Shown piece after piece: positions 22,258 through 31,133 of a stretch of 38,860 bases of DNA (the first letter of the stretch is position 1; each line of letters starts with the position of its first letter). Source of the DNA: Microcaldota archaeon (lineage in GTDB: Archaea; Micrarchaeota; Micrarchaeia; Micrarchaeales; CABMGC01); assembly GCA_021804095.1 (NCBI GenBank), contig JAJZKQ010000005.1, positions 1 to 38,860 on the forward strand, written 5' to 3'. The position numbers were made by a program, and so were the translations under genes. The notes under the pieces are model-generated. The model was not told the origin of the DNA. It saw only the letters and a program-made list of their open reading frames with translations, and ran no database searches.

Positions 22258-23361
22258 CTATAGGATTCTTATCAGCAATGAAAGTAGATCCATCCGTTCC
22301 CCTATTGCCTGCGAGAAATCAATTATGAATACATCTACTATTACAAGATTTATTAAAGGTATCAAGGTTAATCCGACCCAGATAATTCCAACGTATGCAA
22401 AAAGATAAGTTGGCAGTATTGTTGCAAGATTATTGCCTAGGAGGTAGCTGAAATATACTCCGGCACCATAAAGGACGCTTGTGACGCCTCCTGTGGCTAC
22501 TCCGGATATAAGCAAGCCGCTCATGAAAGATATGCTTGCTGGATAGACATTGTCAACTGCGACGTTTATGAATCCATAGTCTATTATGGTAAGTATAGGG
22601 TACAATATACCAATTCCCAGTGCGAATGCAATCATTGCCCCGCCGAAAGTGCGGGATATCCCGAATATCCTAGCTATAAGCCCTAGCGACATTAATATCG
22701 CAAATATTACTGCTGCTGATGATAGTATTATTAACTGGAGGTCGTTTCCTAATACAAACACATATATTGCGTCTACAAATGTGCCCAGATATTTATAGGA
22801 TATATCTGCACTTATGAAAGTTATTTGCGCTGAAAGCTTTCCTGAAAATATGCTTCCAAAAAAAGAGGGATAGCTTATGCTTACTCCGAGAGTAGGCTGC
22901 ACAGTACCCATAATGAGCATCATATAATATTGTTCAAGATTGAGCCTTCCTGAGAAATAGTTGAATGTTGACATATCACATACAGATAGGGAATAGATGT
23001 TATACATGGAGCCGAGGCATTCTGTAGGCACTATTCCCATATTGGTATTAAGATATCCGAGTGGAAGATTATAGATGATGTTAGCTGCATATGCAAAGGC
23101 TATTATGAGAACTATCGAGAGAAGTACATCATATATTTTTACCCTTGTCCATACAGTTATGTCGCTCCTTCCGGTAAACCTGAATAGAGAGTATATTAAG
23201 ATGAGTATTCCAAGAACTGCGACCGCAGCTATGCCTGCAATGGAGAACCATGCTGTATACATAGGCTGGAAACAGGAGTAGAGGTTAGTCGCAATGCAGT
23301 TTCCGCCTGGAGTCACTATCTGCAGGATGTATAATTGGATAATATTCTGAATAAACATCAT
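22258..23361 (-). CDS. Polytopic membrane protein, VirB6/TrbL-like family, paralogue 5
   Basis: 367 residues and the most divergent copy. It has no cleavable signal peptide; instead an N-terminal stretch with two Cys residues precedes the first helix. The R-S motif is altered to ARIFGISRTFGGAMIAFALGIG, but the R...T/S-R-x-x-G-G spacing and the following P are kept. The KIYDVLLSIVLIIAF segment matches the E-Y-x-E-x-I helix of its sisters. Its ATG overlaps the previous stop (ATGA). It lacks the long variable external loop after the motif found in paralogues 1-4. Confidence 0.82.
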   Translation of the reverse strand: MMFIQNIIQLYILQIVTPGGNCIATNLYSCFQPMYTAWFSIAGIAAVAVLGILILIYSLFRFTGRSDITVWTRVKIYDVLLSIVLIIAFAYAANIIYNLPLGYLNTNMGIVPTECLGSMYNIYSLSVCDMSTFNYFSGRLNLEQYYMMLIMGTVQPTLGVSISYPSFFGSIFSGKLSAQITFISADISYKYLGTFVDAIYVFVLGNDLQLIILSSAAVIFAILMSLGLIARIFGISRTFGGAMIAFALGIGILYPILTIIDYGFINVAVDNVYPASISFMSGLLISGVATGGVTSVLYGAGVYFSYLLGNNLATILPTYLFAYVGIIWVGLTLIPLINLVIVDVFIIDFSQAIGERMDLLSLLIRIL

Positions 23362-24698
23362 ATTAACCTCTCTAAGAGCCTTCCGCTTGTAAGTGAAGGA
23401 GAGCCTAAGAAATCGCCTAGGGCTTCAAGCAGATCAAATGATATCAGTAATGCTATGGAAAAACCTATCAGGTTTAATACGGCAGTGCCTATGTAGCTTA
23501 TGTATGCGTCTATAAGCTGTATGAATACCTGTCCTGGGTTCAGAAATGGAAGGCTTGCTATGAATGTAAGTATTGATACGCCGCTTAGTGGATTCTTAAG
23601 TGATAATGTTGATAGTTGGGTTGGTAGGCCTGCAGCGTTAGTTAGAAACCAGCTGTATATAACTGATGGAGACTGGCAGTTTCCAAATCCGGAATTTGCA
23701 GAACTTGATACACATGCTGAATTAGTAGCAGTATATATCTGAGATGAAGCAAGTGCAGTGACAGGATAGTATAATGCAGGAAAGATCAGGTAGAATGATA
23801 TGAACAATGCTAAAAGTGCGCCTCCAGCAGCTCTTGTCCATGGAAATGATCTTAGAAGTACTCCCAGATATAGGAAGGCTGGAAATAGAAAGTATATTGT
23901 GAGCAATAGGAAATTTGTAGTGACACCCAGGAAGAGTGTTATTGAAAGCGGAAGCAGAAGGAATACTACAAGCTGATAATACATCTGAACTCCGTCAAGT
24001 GGTTTGAATGTTATTGTTGGCACGAAAGTTGAGAGACCCGGTGTAGCCGGGGATGTTGTAAGGGAGAGTGAACTTATAAGAGAGTAGAAAGGTATATTGG
24101 CAAAAGTTAGTATGAGTGTTGAGATAGACGGACCTATTTGTGTATTTATTATATTTTGGCATATACCCATGTAAAGTGCACTGCCGTATTGGGGTGAAGG
24201 CTGGCTGCTGTATGAGCTTGCAAGAGATCCGAAAAATCCAGCATATGCAGAAGTTGCTGCAAGCGAGCCGGCTATAACCCCTATAAGGATTATATTTAGT
24301 ACGCTTTCCAGTACTTCTGTTCTGGAAAACTGTACAAGCTTGCTTATTCCAAACGCATATCCTATTCCATATGCAAGTGCAAGTATACAGAAGACTGCAA
24401 GAACCACTAGTAGTGCCAGCTCAGCTATGTTAAGGCCAATATTCCCATTTACAAATATGCTCGGGAAGAGTTGAGCATTGCCTCCTCCGGTTGGCGCTAC
24501 TTCGCCTCCGCCTGCGGCTACTTCACTTAAACTGGTAGACGGCAATGTTACCTGGTTGTTATAAAGGGCACTGCATGTCTGTGTTGCAAATGTGCCTAGA
24601 AAGCCTGAAGGAGCAGAAGGGGAAGACGTAGCAGATTGTGCGCCTACAGTGCCTATAAGAAGAATGCATAAAAATATCAAAGCAAGAAGTTTTCTCAT
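23358..24698 (-). CDS. Polytopic membrane protein, VirB6/TrbL-like family, paralogue 4
   Basis: 446 residues. A signal peptide (about 1-20, ending VGAQ) leads to an exported Ser/Pro/Gly-rich segment. The shared helix RTEVLESVLNIILIGVI follows, then the motif GVLLRSFPWTRAAGGALLALFISFY...P. A variable external loop with several Cys comes next, then a C-terminal helix with a tail rich in L and G (FLGSPSLTSGRLLERLI). The start follows the preceding stop by 7 bp. The exported loops, with paired cysteines, are probably disulfide-bonded outside the cell. The VirB6-like role is inferred. Confidence 0.85.
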   Translation of the reverse strand: MRKLLALIFLCILLIGTVGAQSATSSPSAPSGFLGTFATQTCSALYNNQVTLPSTSLSEVAAGGGEVAPTGGGNAQLFPSIFVNGNIGLNIAELALLVVLAVFCILALAYGIGYAFGISKLVQFSRTEVLESVLNIILIGVIAGSLAATSAYAGFFGSLASSYSSQPSPQYGSALYMGICQNIINTQIGPSISTLILTFANIPFYSLISSLSLTTSPATPGLSTFVPTITFKPLDGVQMYYQLVVFLLLPLSITLFLGVTTNFLLLTIYFLFPAFLYLGVLLRSFPWTRAAGGALLALFISFYLIFPALYYPVTALASSQIYTATNSACVSSSANSGFGNCQSPSVIYSWFLTNAAGLPTQLSTLSLKNPLSGVSILTFIASLPFLNPGQVFIQLIDAYISYIGTAVLNLIGFSIALLISFDLLEALGDFLGSPSLTSGRLLERLI

Positions 24699-24705
24699 TA
24701 TACCA

Positions 24706-26250
24706 CTATAGAAGCCTTCCCAACCCCAACAGGCTTGTGTCCCCTCCTAGAAGCGAGGAGATCCCTTTTATTGAAGAGAGGAGTATCAAAAGATTCATTA
24801 TATTCAGAAGAACACTTGATACGAATATAATCCCATATAAGTTCGATATGTTGAATATGGAAGTGAGTATATTTTCAGGAGTGCATGAGAATCCGCCAAG
24901 GAATGTGAGTCCCGGAGAAGGAATTCCGCCGAAAGTAGGCAGTGTTGATAGGAAATCTTTTGCAGCTAGAATCAGGCCCACTCCTGGAATAAGGTATGAT
25001 CCTGCAACTTCCGCTTCTCCGAAAGTTACACTCCCGCCAGGAGGCCAGCATCCATTGTAATTCAGTATGTAATCAAGTCTTGGATATACATAAAAGTTAA
25101 TGAATTGGGAATCGTAATCTATAGGGCCTTGGCCTACTACAGTTACTTCTCCGGATGGAGAGGTAGTAGCAGTGGAGCTAATTTGAATTGGAAGGCCTGT
25201 GAGAAGCATTGAATTGTACGGGTTTGCTCCCTGAATTGTAGGAGGTATCCCTATAGGACTGAGAGGATTGTTGGCATTTGTAAGCGCTGCGTATTCGAAG
25301 AGGGTAAGCATAGGGTATAAGAATAGACCTACGATGACTACAGATAGGATAAGGCCTCCTGCCCTTCTTGTAATGAATGATGATCTCAATATTATCCCGG
25401 CTGCTAGCAGATATGGCCACCCAAACAGCATTATGATTATTGCAATAAGTTCTACAATTCCCAGATAGGTTACAAGCTGGGCTTCTGCTCCTATGAAGAG
25501 AGTTCCTCCCCTTATCTTCCCGTATAGGTTGAAAGGAGAGTATGAATAAGTAGCATTGAAAGCGGCAGGGCCTGCGGGAGCTATTGCAGGGCTGGCTGCG
25601 CAGGTTGCCGGATAGCAGACGCTTTCAGTTACTACAAGAGCTGAAAGAGTTCCATACCAGTCTTCAAATACGTTTAGTGCATTGATGTTTATTGCTGATT
25701 GTGAAGTGATGTTTGCTGCTATTGCGTAGGTTGCCGCAAGACCGTAGTCTATATTTGTAGTTATATCACTGCTGCCTGAGCTTGCAGGATTTATTATTCC
25801 GGAACAGATGGTAGCAGTTGGTCCCGGATTGGAGGCACCCGGAACCTGCAGGAGGGAGTTGGTAAGATCCAGAGGAGAGCTGCCCAGCTGTGCTGAACTA
25901 CATATGTTAGATACCGATTGTGCAAGCTGCGCGTCTGATTGATAAATTGCGCTTCCGTAGAGATTAAGTGCTGAGATTATTATTACAATTATTACAGCTG
26001 TGCCTACTACCTGGGAGAATTCGCCTATGGCCATCTGCTTCAGTCTGCCGTTGTTTATCAGCGTTGCAAGTGCGTACATGACTATAGGTATCATTGCCGA
26101 TACAAAGATACCTATTATGATAACGGGAATCCAGTTGAAAAATACATTTATGCTTGAGGTTATAGGATATGTGGATTGTGCATATCCTATTGGTAAATAG
26201 GATATAGAAATGAGAAGAATTGAGAGAATTATAGGTAAAATTTTTCTCAT
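24706..26250 (-). CDS. Polytopic membrane protein, VirB6/TrbL-like family, paralogue 3
   Basis: About 514 residues from ATG 26250, the largest paralogue. The ORF track begins at 26280 inside the previous gene; ATG 26250 lies 4 bp after the upstream stop and begins a clean signal peptide (MRKILPIILS...IGYAQS). Core elements are IGEFSQVVGTAVIIVII and the motif GIILRSSFITRRAGGLILSV...P. The two exported loops are the longest in the set and contain several Cys. The C-terminal tail SSLLGGDTSLLGLGRLL closely resembles that of paralogue 1 (AKMLGGSIRLSLGRKLKLV). Confidence 0.85.
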   Translation of the reverse strand: MRKILPIILSILLISISYLPIGYAQSTYPITSSINVFFNWIPVIIIGIFVSAMIPIVMYALATLINNGRLKQMAIGEFSQVVGTAVIIVIIISALNLYGSAIYQSDAQLAQSVSNICSSAQLGSSPLDLTNSLLQVPGASNPGPTATICSGIINPASSGSSDITTNIDYGLAATYAIAANITSQSAININALNVFEDWYGTLSALVVTESVCYPATCAASPAIAPAGPAAFNATYSYSPFNLYGKIRGGTLFIGAEAQLVTYLGIVELIAIIIMLFGWPYLLAAGIILRSSFITRRAGGLILSVVIVGLFLYPMLTLFEYAALTNANNPLSPIGIPPTIQGANPYNSMLLTGLPIQISSTATTSPSGEVTVVGQGPIDYDSQFINFYVYPRLDYILNYNGCWPPGGSVTFGEAEVAGSYLIPGVGLILAAKDFLSTLPTFGGIPSPGLTFLGGFSCTPENILTSIFNISNLYGIIFVSSVLLNIMNLLILLSSIKGISSLLGGDTSLLGLGRLL

Positions 26251-26254
26251 CGGA

Positions 26255-27493
26255 TCAACTCCAGAAAGGTCCGCTTCCAATCATGCTCCCTATTGTGCTT
26301 ATGCCCTTATTAAGACCTATCGCAAAGCCTATGGTTATGCCAACATCAAGCCCTATAAGGAATATTGACTGGAATAAGAACTGGGCAGTATATTCGGTGA
26401 AATTGTTTATTACCCCAGGCAGATTGTAAAGCCCGGTTAATACCTCTTTTCCTGCTGATGCAAGGCCTCCGTTTGAGCTTGCTATAGCCCCCCAAAAGTT
26501 CAAAGGTATGCCTATTAATGGAGTAGTCTGCGACGGACATACACCTATGCCGTCAAGATTGCAGTCTACAGCAGGGTTGTTTAGAAGCTGGTTGAGAGGC
26601 AGAGAATTAAGCTGGTATGGGAGAAGCTGTGTGGCGTAAGGATTGCACCCGGTCAGGCTGCCCAGGCAGTATGTCCAGCTTACTACATAATAATTCATTG
26701 CTATAGTAAGTGGGAAAACAAAATAGAATGCTATGGCTATTGCTATTAAAGCGTTTGAAGCTTCACGAAGCCTTGGCCCAGTAAATGATAAAGACCGCAT
26801 TATTATCGCTACAGGGATTACAAGAGTAAGCGAGAGGGATTCTATTGCATAAAGAGCCAGGAATATCACAAACAGGAGGCCAAACGTCACTACGACCAGT
26901 GGCTCTAGAATTAGATACAGTATCGAGTTATAGTCGTATATTATGGTCGCTGGCTGATCATTGCCTCCTACTGCGATGGCTGGAAGTATATTCAGCCCAA
27001 GTAATCTTCCGCTCGTTATAGTTATTGGTGGTATGAAACTTGCTGCCAGAGATAGGACATAGTTCACTATGAATGCATCTATTATGAATAATACACCTGC
27101 AGACCACATCTGACTGGTAAGCTGTATCCCTTTGTTGAAAAGAAGGTTGCTGATGTAGTAGTTTGCAAACTGGAATGGATCACTGTAAGTATATGATGCC
27201 CCTTGTGTCAGTGCTCCTCCAACCTCGCAAGCTGCAAGTGATGCGGTAAGCAGCACCGCTATGAGTACAATGCTGAATATGCCTTGTATGTATTCGTATT
27301 TTACGGCACCTCTGAGCTTTTCTCTCATGTCGGATGGCAGAAGCCCGCTTATTGCATATACGGCAGAGGTGACCATCAGTACCCCGATAACCAGCAGCAC
27401 CGTAACATTGATCCAACCGTCATAATTAAGGAACTGTATATTGTATTGGCATTGGCCTATGAATCCGGTGGATAAGAGCAAAAATGGTTCCAT
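26255..27493 (-). CDS. Polytopic membrane protein, VirB6/TrbL-like family, paralogue 2
   Basis: 412 residues. There is no clear cleavable signal peptide; the N terminus is a short external-looking segment before the first helix. The shared elements are VKYEYIQGIFSIVLIAVLL and a motif with an insertion, AIIMRSLSFTGPRLREASNALIAIAIAFY...P, in which the G-G pair is degenerate. A Cys-containing external loop and a final helix follow. The start is 2 bp after the upstream stop. It retains the overall topology, so a diverged subunit rather than a pseudogene is likely. Confidence 0.84.
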   Translation of the reverse strand: MEPFLLLSTGFIGQCQYNIQFLNYDGWINVTVLLVIGVLMVTSAVYAISGLLPSDMREKLRGAVKYEYIQGIFSIVLIAVLLTASLAACEVGGALTQGASYTYSDPFQFANYYISNLLFNKGIQLTSQMWSAGVLFIIDAFIVNYVLSLAASFIPPITITSGRLLGLNILPAIAVGGNDQPATIIYDYNSILYLILEPLVVVTFGLLFVIFLALYAIESLSLTLVIPVAIIMRSLSFTGPRLREASNALIAIAIAFYFVFPLTIAMNYYVVSWTYCLGSLTGCNPYATQLLPYQLNSLPLNQLLNNPAVDCNLDGIGVCPSQTTPLIGIPLNFWGAIASSNGGLASAGKEVLTGLYNLPGVINNFTEYTAQFLFQSIFLIGLDVGITIGFAIGLNKGISTIGSMIGSGPFWS

Positions 27494-27495
27494 AA

Positions 27496-28938
27496 TTACA
27501 CGAGTTTGAGTTTTCTGCCTAGGCTGAGCCTTATGCTTCCGCCTAGCATCTTGGCTATGTTATCAGTAAGTGAATAAAGAATCATTAGGTCTATTACTCC
27601 GAGCACATAGAACTGTAATATCAGGTATAGGTTGTATTCTACAAGCATGTTGAGCAATGGGAAGATATTGCTTCCACTGCTAAATGCCATCGGAAGGTAA
27701 CCCATTATGCTTGTGACTCCCTGTACACTGGTGGCTACGCTATTTCCTGTAGGGTTGTTGAAAACGGTTGTTACTGTGGTAACTATCGAGGAACAGGCTG
27801 AGCTCAGGAATCCTTGTGGCAGATTTGCAGGATCTTGACAGAAGGAGAGGGCTGAATTTGATGCCTGGATTATAGGTGAAAAACTGACTGGGCCTAAAGG
27901 AGTGCAGAAGTTGGTTCCTACTACACTGCAGAACCAGTTCGATATTGGAGCATTAAAGAGTATCAATATTGAAGGCCATATTATGGCTATGCCTATTGCA
28001 AATGCGATGAGTGTTCCGCCTATTCCTCTAAAAAGAGGAAGAGACCTCATCACTATGCCTATGGGAAAGAGTACTGCAAGTCCTAAGAAGATAAGGAAAG
28101 GAAGTATAACTATCTGGGAAGAATAGAATACCATAGCTGGAACTACAAGGTATATTACGAAATCGGTAAGCAGGGAAGAGAATTGCCCAAGATATATGAT
28201 ATTTACCCCCAATAGAAAGCTTTGATACAAGTATACACCACTTACTCCGGAGCGAAATACTGGGAGGGCAGCAAGCGCAGGCAGTAATGTATCCAATGCC
28301 GGATTTGGAATAGGAATTCCGGAAAAAGATAGACTTATTGACTTTACAAATGATACATCAAATATGTAAGGTGCAAAATTGTCTATAGAAAGATTAGCCT
28401 GATTGTTTACAGTACAGAGATAGTTTTCTGAATAAAGTGCGAGGCTCTGCACGCTTGTAGGATATCCCTGTATTGCAGATGAGCTCCCATTTAGGATGAG
28501 GCCCATGCTGCTTATGAATGATATCGAAAGAAATACGATAGCTATAAGGACTGCTGTTTTTATTACCTCCCAGTATTCCTTCTGGAGCCAGTTGTTTATG
28601 TTGGATGAGGGAATGAGTTTGCCAAGGGCGTATGCTACCGCGATTACAAGAAATGATATCATCAATGCAAGGATTGAAAGCGCTATTGCGCCTCCAGGTA
28701 TGTTATAAGAAAGACCGTAGGTATTCATCAGGCTTTGGAAACTTGAAGACGAGGCGCCTGTTACAGCTGCATTGCCGGAAGGGATAGTGGTTCCTGTTTG
28801 TGCTCCGAATAGTGTATTGCATTCATAGCTTGGGCTGAAGGCAGGTATGCCTATTATCGTTGCGTGTACAGAGGATACCATGAAGAGGGCCAGAACCAGA
28901 GATATAAGTCCTGTTTTTGCTGCCCTATGACTATCCAT
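27496..28938 (-). CDS. Polytopic membrane protein, VirB6/TrbL-like family, paralogue 1 (first gene of the operon)
   Basis: 480 residues. A signal peptide (about 1-27, ending SVHAT) precedes a Ser/Gly-rich exported segment with one Cys. The helix LQKEYWEVIKTAVLIAIVF, a second exported loop and the motif GIVMRSLPLFRGIGGTLIAFAIG...P follow. After it come a Cys-bearing external loop and a C-terminal helix with a basic tail. The ATG is only about 21-32 bp from a TATA-like element, implying a nearly leaderless transcript and a start of transcription for the whole nine-gene operon. The membrane-channel role is inferred from topology and context. Confidence 0.85.
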   Translation of the reverse strand: MDSHRAAKTGLISLVLALFMVSSVHATIIGIPAFSPSYECNTLFGAQTGTTIPSGNAAVTGASSSSFQSLMNTYGLSYNIPGGAIALSILALMISFLVIAVAYALGKLIPSSNINNWLQKEYWEVIKTAVLIAIVFLSISFISSMGLILNGSSSAIQGYPTSVQSLALYSENYLCTVNNQANLSIDNFAPYIFDVSFVKSISLSFSGIPIPNPALDTLLPALAALPVFRSGVSGVYLYQSFLLGVNIIYLGQFSSLLTDFVIYLVVPAMVFYSSQIVILPFLIFLGLAVLFPIGIVMRSLPLFRGIGGTLIAFAIGIAIIWPSILILFNAPISNWFCSVVGTNFCTPLGPVSFSPIIQASNSALSFCQDPANLPQGFLSSACSSIVTTVTTVFNNPTGNSVATSVQGVTSIMGYLPMAFSSGSNIFPLLNMLVEYNLYLILQFYVLGVIDLMILYSLTDNIAKMLGGSIRLSLGRKLKLV

Positions 28939-28958
28939 GACTGTTTATAATATAACAA

Positions 28959-28970
28959 GCTATAAAGTAT
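28959..28970 (-). promoter_or_regulatory. TATA-like element of the nine-gene operon
   Basis: On the minus strand ATACTTTATAGC lies 21-32 bp upstream of the first ATG (28938), with a second AT-rich stretch nearer the start. The distance suits a leaderless transcript. Confidence 0.4.
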
Positions 28971-29091
28971 TGACGTAAAGATCGAAATATGGAAGTCAAA
29001 TTTAGAATTTCATATTTAGGTTGGATTTGCTGTTATTTTTAACTAAAAATGTTTTTTGAAGAGTAGTTTATAGGATTTTGCATCTCCAGTA

Positions 29092-30912
29092 TCAGAGTTC
29101 TATTGGATTTTCAGGGTTGCCCCATATAGATGCTGCAATTCTTTTTTGTGTTTTTTTGACTATGTCCTCTGCGCTTTTTATATAGGAATTTATATTTTCA
29201 GCATATGTTGTTGCGGAGCTGGTTCTGCCTAGTCCGGTGAGATAATTGCTGTAGTAAGGATTGGTAAGATGATGGGTTATTGATTTGTCAATAGGTCCAT
29301 ACAACTTATTGTATATCCTTACATATGCACGATCAAATTGATTCCCGGTTATCTCACCTTTTTCATATTTTTCCTTTAGTTCTGAAAGTACTCCAGGAGA
29401 AGCGGATTCTTGTTGAGCAGTCTCTTGTAAGGATGGGCTGGCAGTCTCCTTTTGGAGTTCTTCTTGCGAGGAAGCTTGTTTAGCTGGCTGAGGGCTGTAT
29501 TGCTTATCTTCGCTTGCGGGTTCTTTTTGAGACTCTGCCTGCGAGGAAGGTCTCCCTGTGTATTTTTCTATCTCTTCAAGTCGTTCTTTTACATTTTCAT
29601 ACATTATTGGTGCAATATCCTTGAGGTTTTTGCCTTCTTTTATCTTTGAATCTATCTCTTTTATAGTACTTTGAAGTTCTTCGTATGCATTTGGCCTACG
29701 TGCCTTGTCCATATTTTTTAGTTCTTTTTCAAGTGTGGTTTTTGACCATTCCAGATCAGATAGTGCAGCTTCCATATGCCCAGTATATAGATTGCCTGCT
29801 GGTTCTCTTTCAGATTCGGCTTCCTCTACATGTATCTGCCTTCTTAAGTTCTGGATTTGAGTCAGTTCCTTCCATGCGTTTCTTGAATTTAGCCTCTGGC
29901 CTGGAGAAGCCTGGAGCGGATCAAGAGTCTTGCTGAGAAGAGGAGTGAATGCCAGAAGCAGATCAGATGTGTTGTATTTTTTGTTATATGAATCTTCAAG
30001 GGATTTGAGTTTTTCTTTCTTCGCTTCTATAGATTCCTGTCTGCTTTTGATTTCCTTGCCTTCTTCTCCATATATAAGTGTTCTAAGGGCAGCCTGTTCT
30101 ACATAAGGCCTTGGGGTTGGTGCGTTTTCCTCTTTCTTTTCTGAATCCGGTAGTTTTGGTTTATAAGTTCTGTAAGTATCATGTATGGATTTGGAGACGC
30201 CCCATAAGATGGGTGTTGCATAACGGAAAAATGTCCCGGAGTTTGGCGTTTTTTTCTCTTTTCCTGTATTTTTAGCTATAGGAGCTTCTTTAGAGCCTTT
30301 TGGGCCTTTCATAAGATTTAGCCTGGTTGCTGTTCCTTTTATTGCTGATATGGTAGAACCTGCCAGTGTCTGCGGCTTAAGAATATTTGCACTTGGAGTC
30401 TTTGCTGCTGAACTGCCGGGCTGAGTTCCGAGTGATTTGGAAGAGGAGCTTCCGTTCCTTGAATTGCTTTCGGAAGCTGGGCCTTTTCTGCCACGCAGAA
30501 CTCTTGCTTGAGCCAAAATGCCTCCCAGAATTCCACGCCTCTTACTTTCATAATCATTTTTGCCGCCCTTGTTTTTGTATTTTGATTTGTATCTAATGAA
30601 AGGATCCAGGTATGCCCTCATTCCGTAACCGGATTTTGCCATTGATCCCCTGCTTGCACCCCCATATGAACCCATTCCACTTAGGAGCTGGCTTATTCCA
30701 AAAACATTGAAAAAGCTGAAGTTTCTTGTTGAGCCTGCGGCAGCGGCAATTAGTATTATTATTATCACTATGGGGATAAGCGCATTTACTGCACCTACAG
30801 AGAGTATAATCCATGGAATTGCAAGGATAGAGAGGAAAATGGCCGCATAGGTTGCCTTAGGCATGGCTTTTAATAGATGACCTTTAGATACTGGCTCTTG
30901 TTTGTACATCAT
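29092..30912 (-). CDS. 606-aa membrane protein with long charged coiled-coil region and SHOCT-like C-terminal motif
   Basis: Two N-terminal membrane helices (about 17-58) are followed by a Gly/Ser/Lys-rich basic segment (about 60-170), a long charged helical region with probable coiled coils (about 270-430), and low-complexity Ser/Gln/Glu/Pro repeats (about 455-505; S-S-Q-E-E-L-Q-K-E-type units). Near residues 511-530, LKEKYEKGEITGNQFDRAY matches the SHOCT-type helical hairpin. It lies 153 bp upstream of the nine-gene operon on the same strand but has its own promoter. I recognise no enzymatic domain. A scaffold at the cytoplasmic face of the neighbouring apparatus is a reasonable inference. 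Confidence 0.82.
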   Translation of the reverse strand: MMYKQEPVSKGHLLKAMPKATYAAIFLSILAIPWIILSVGAVNALIPIVIIIILIAAAAGSTRNFSFFNVFGISQLLSGMGSYGGASRGSMAKSGYGMRAYLDPFIRYKSKYKNKGGKNDYESKRRGILGGILAQARVLRGRKGPASESNSRNGSSSSKSLGTQPGSSAAKTPSANILKPQTLAGSTISAIKGTATRLNLMKGPKGSKEAPIAKNTGKEKKTPNSGTFFRYATPILWGVSKSIHDTYRTYKPKLPDSEKKEENAPTPRPYVEQAALRTLIYGEEGKEIKSRQESIEAKKEKLKSLEDSYNKKYNTSDLLLAFTPLLSKTLDPLQASPGQRLNSRNAWKELTQIQNLRRQIHVEEAESEREPAGNLYTGHMEAALSDLEWSKTTLEKELKNMDKARRPNAYEELQSTIKEIDSKIKEGKNLKDIAPIMYENVKERLEEIEKYTGRPSSQAESQKEPASEDKQYSPQPAKQASSQEELQKETASPSLQETAQQESASPGVLSELKEKYEKGEITGNQFDRAYVRIYNKLYGPIDKSITHHLTNPYYSNYLTGLGRTSSATTYAENINSYIKSAEDIVKKTQKRIAASIWGNPENPIEL

Positions 30913-30926
30913 ATTTCCTTGATGCG

Positions 30927-30940
30927 CTAATCAGGATTAG
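30927..30940. repeat. Inverted repeat in the leader of the 606-aa protein gene
   Basis: CTAATC-AG-GATTAG is a perfect palindrome between the TATA-like element and the ATG at 30912. It could be an operator or simply chance in AT-rich DNA. Confidence 0.3.
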
Positions 30941-30950
30941 AATAAATCCC

Positions 30951-30960
30951 CATATATAAT
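30951..30960 (-). promoter_or_regulatory. TATA-like element of the 606-aa protein gene
   Basis: On the minus strand ATTATATATG lies about 39-48 bp upstream of the ATG (30912). AAGGAAAT just before the ATG may serve as a ribosome binding site. Confidence 0.4.
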
Positions 30961-31133
30961 ATACTTATACATATGGGTTTGGTATGCATCTCCAGCGTTC
31001 TTTGTTTGGACGGAATTCTTACTCTCTATATTAAGAAAAATGCGAGTGGAGATTAATTGGAAGAGAATACAAAGAGAAGATATGATAGAATTCAGAGAGC
31101 CTATGCATAACCTTCTCCATTCTGAATCAGGGT

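Noticed and set aside
6679-30912. tRNA-His as the attachment site of an integrated element carrying the surface and type IV-like genes
   Set aside because: I saw no second copy of the tRNA 3' end downstream, and no integrase, relaxase or replication gene in the region.
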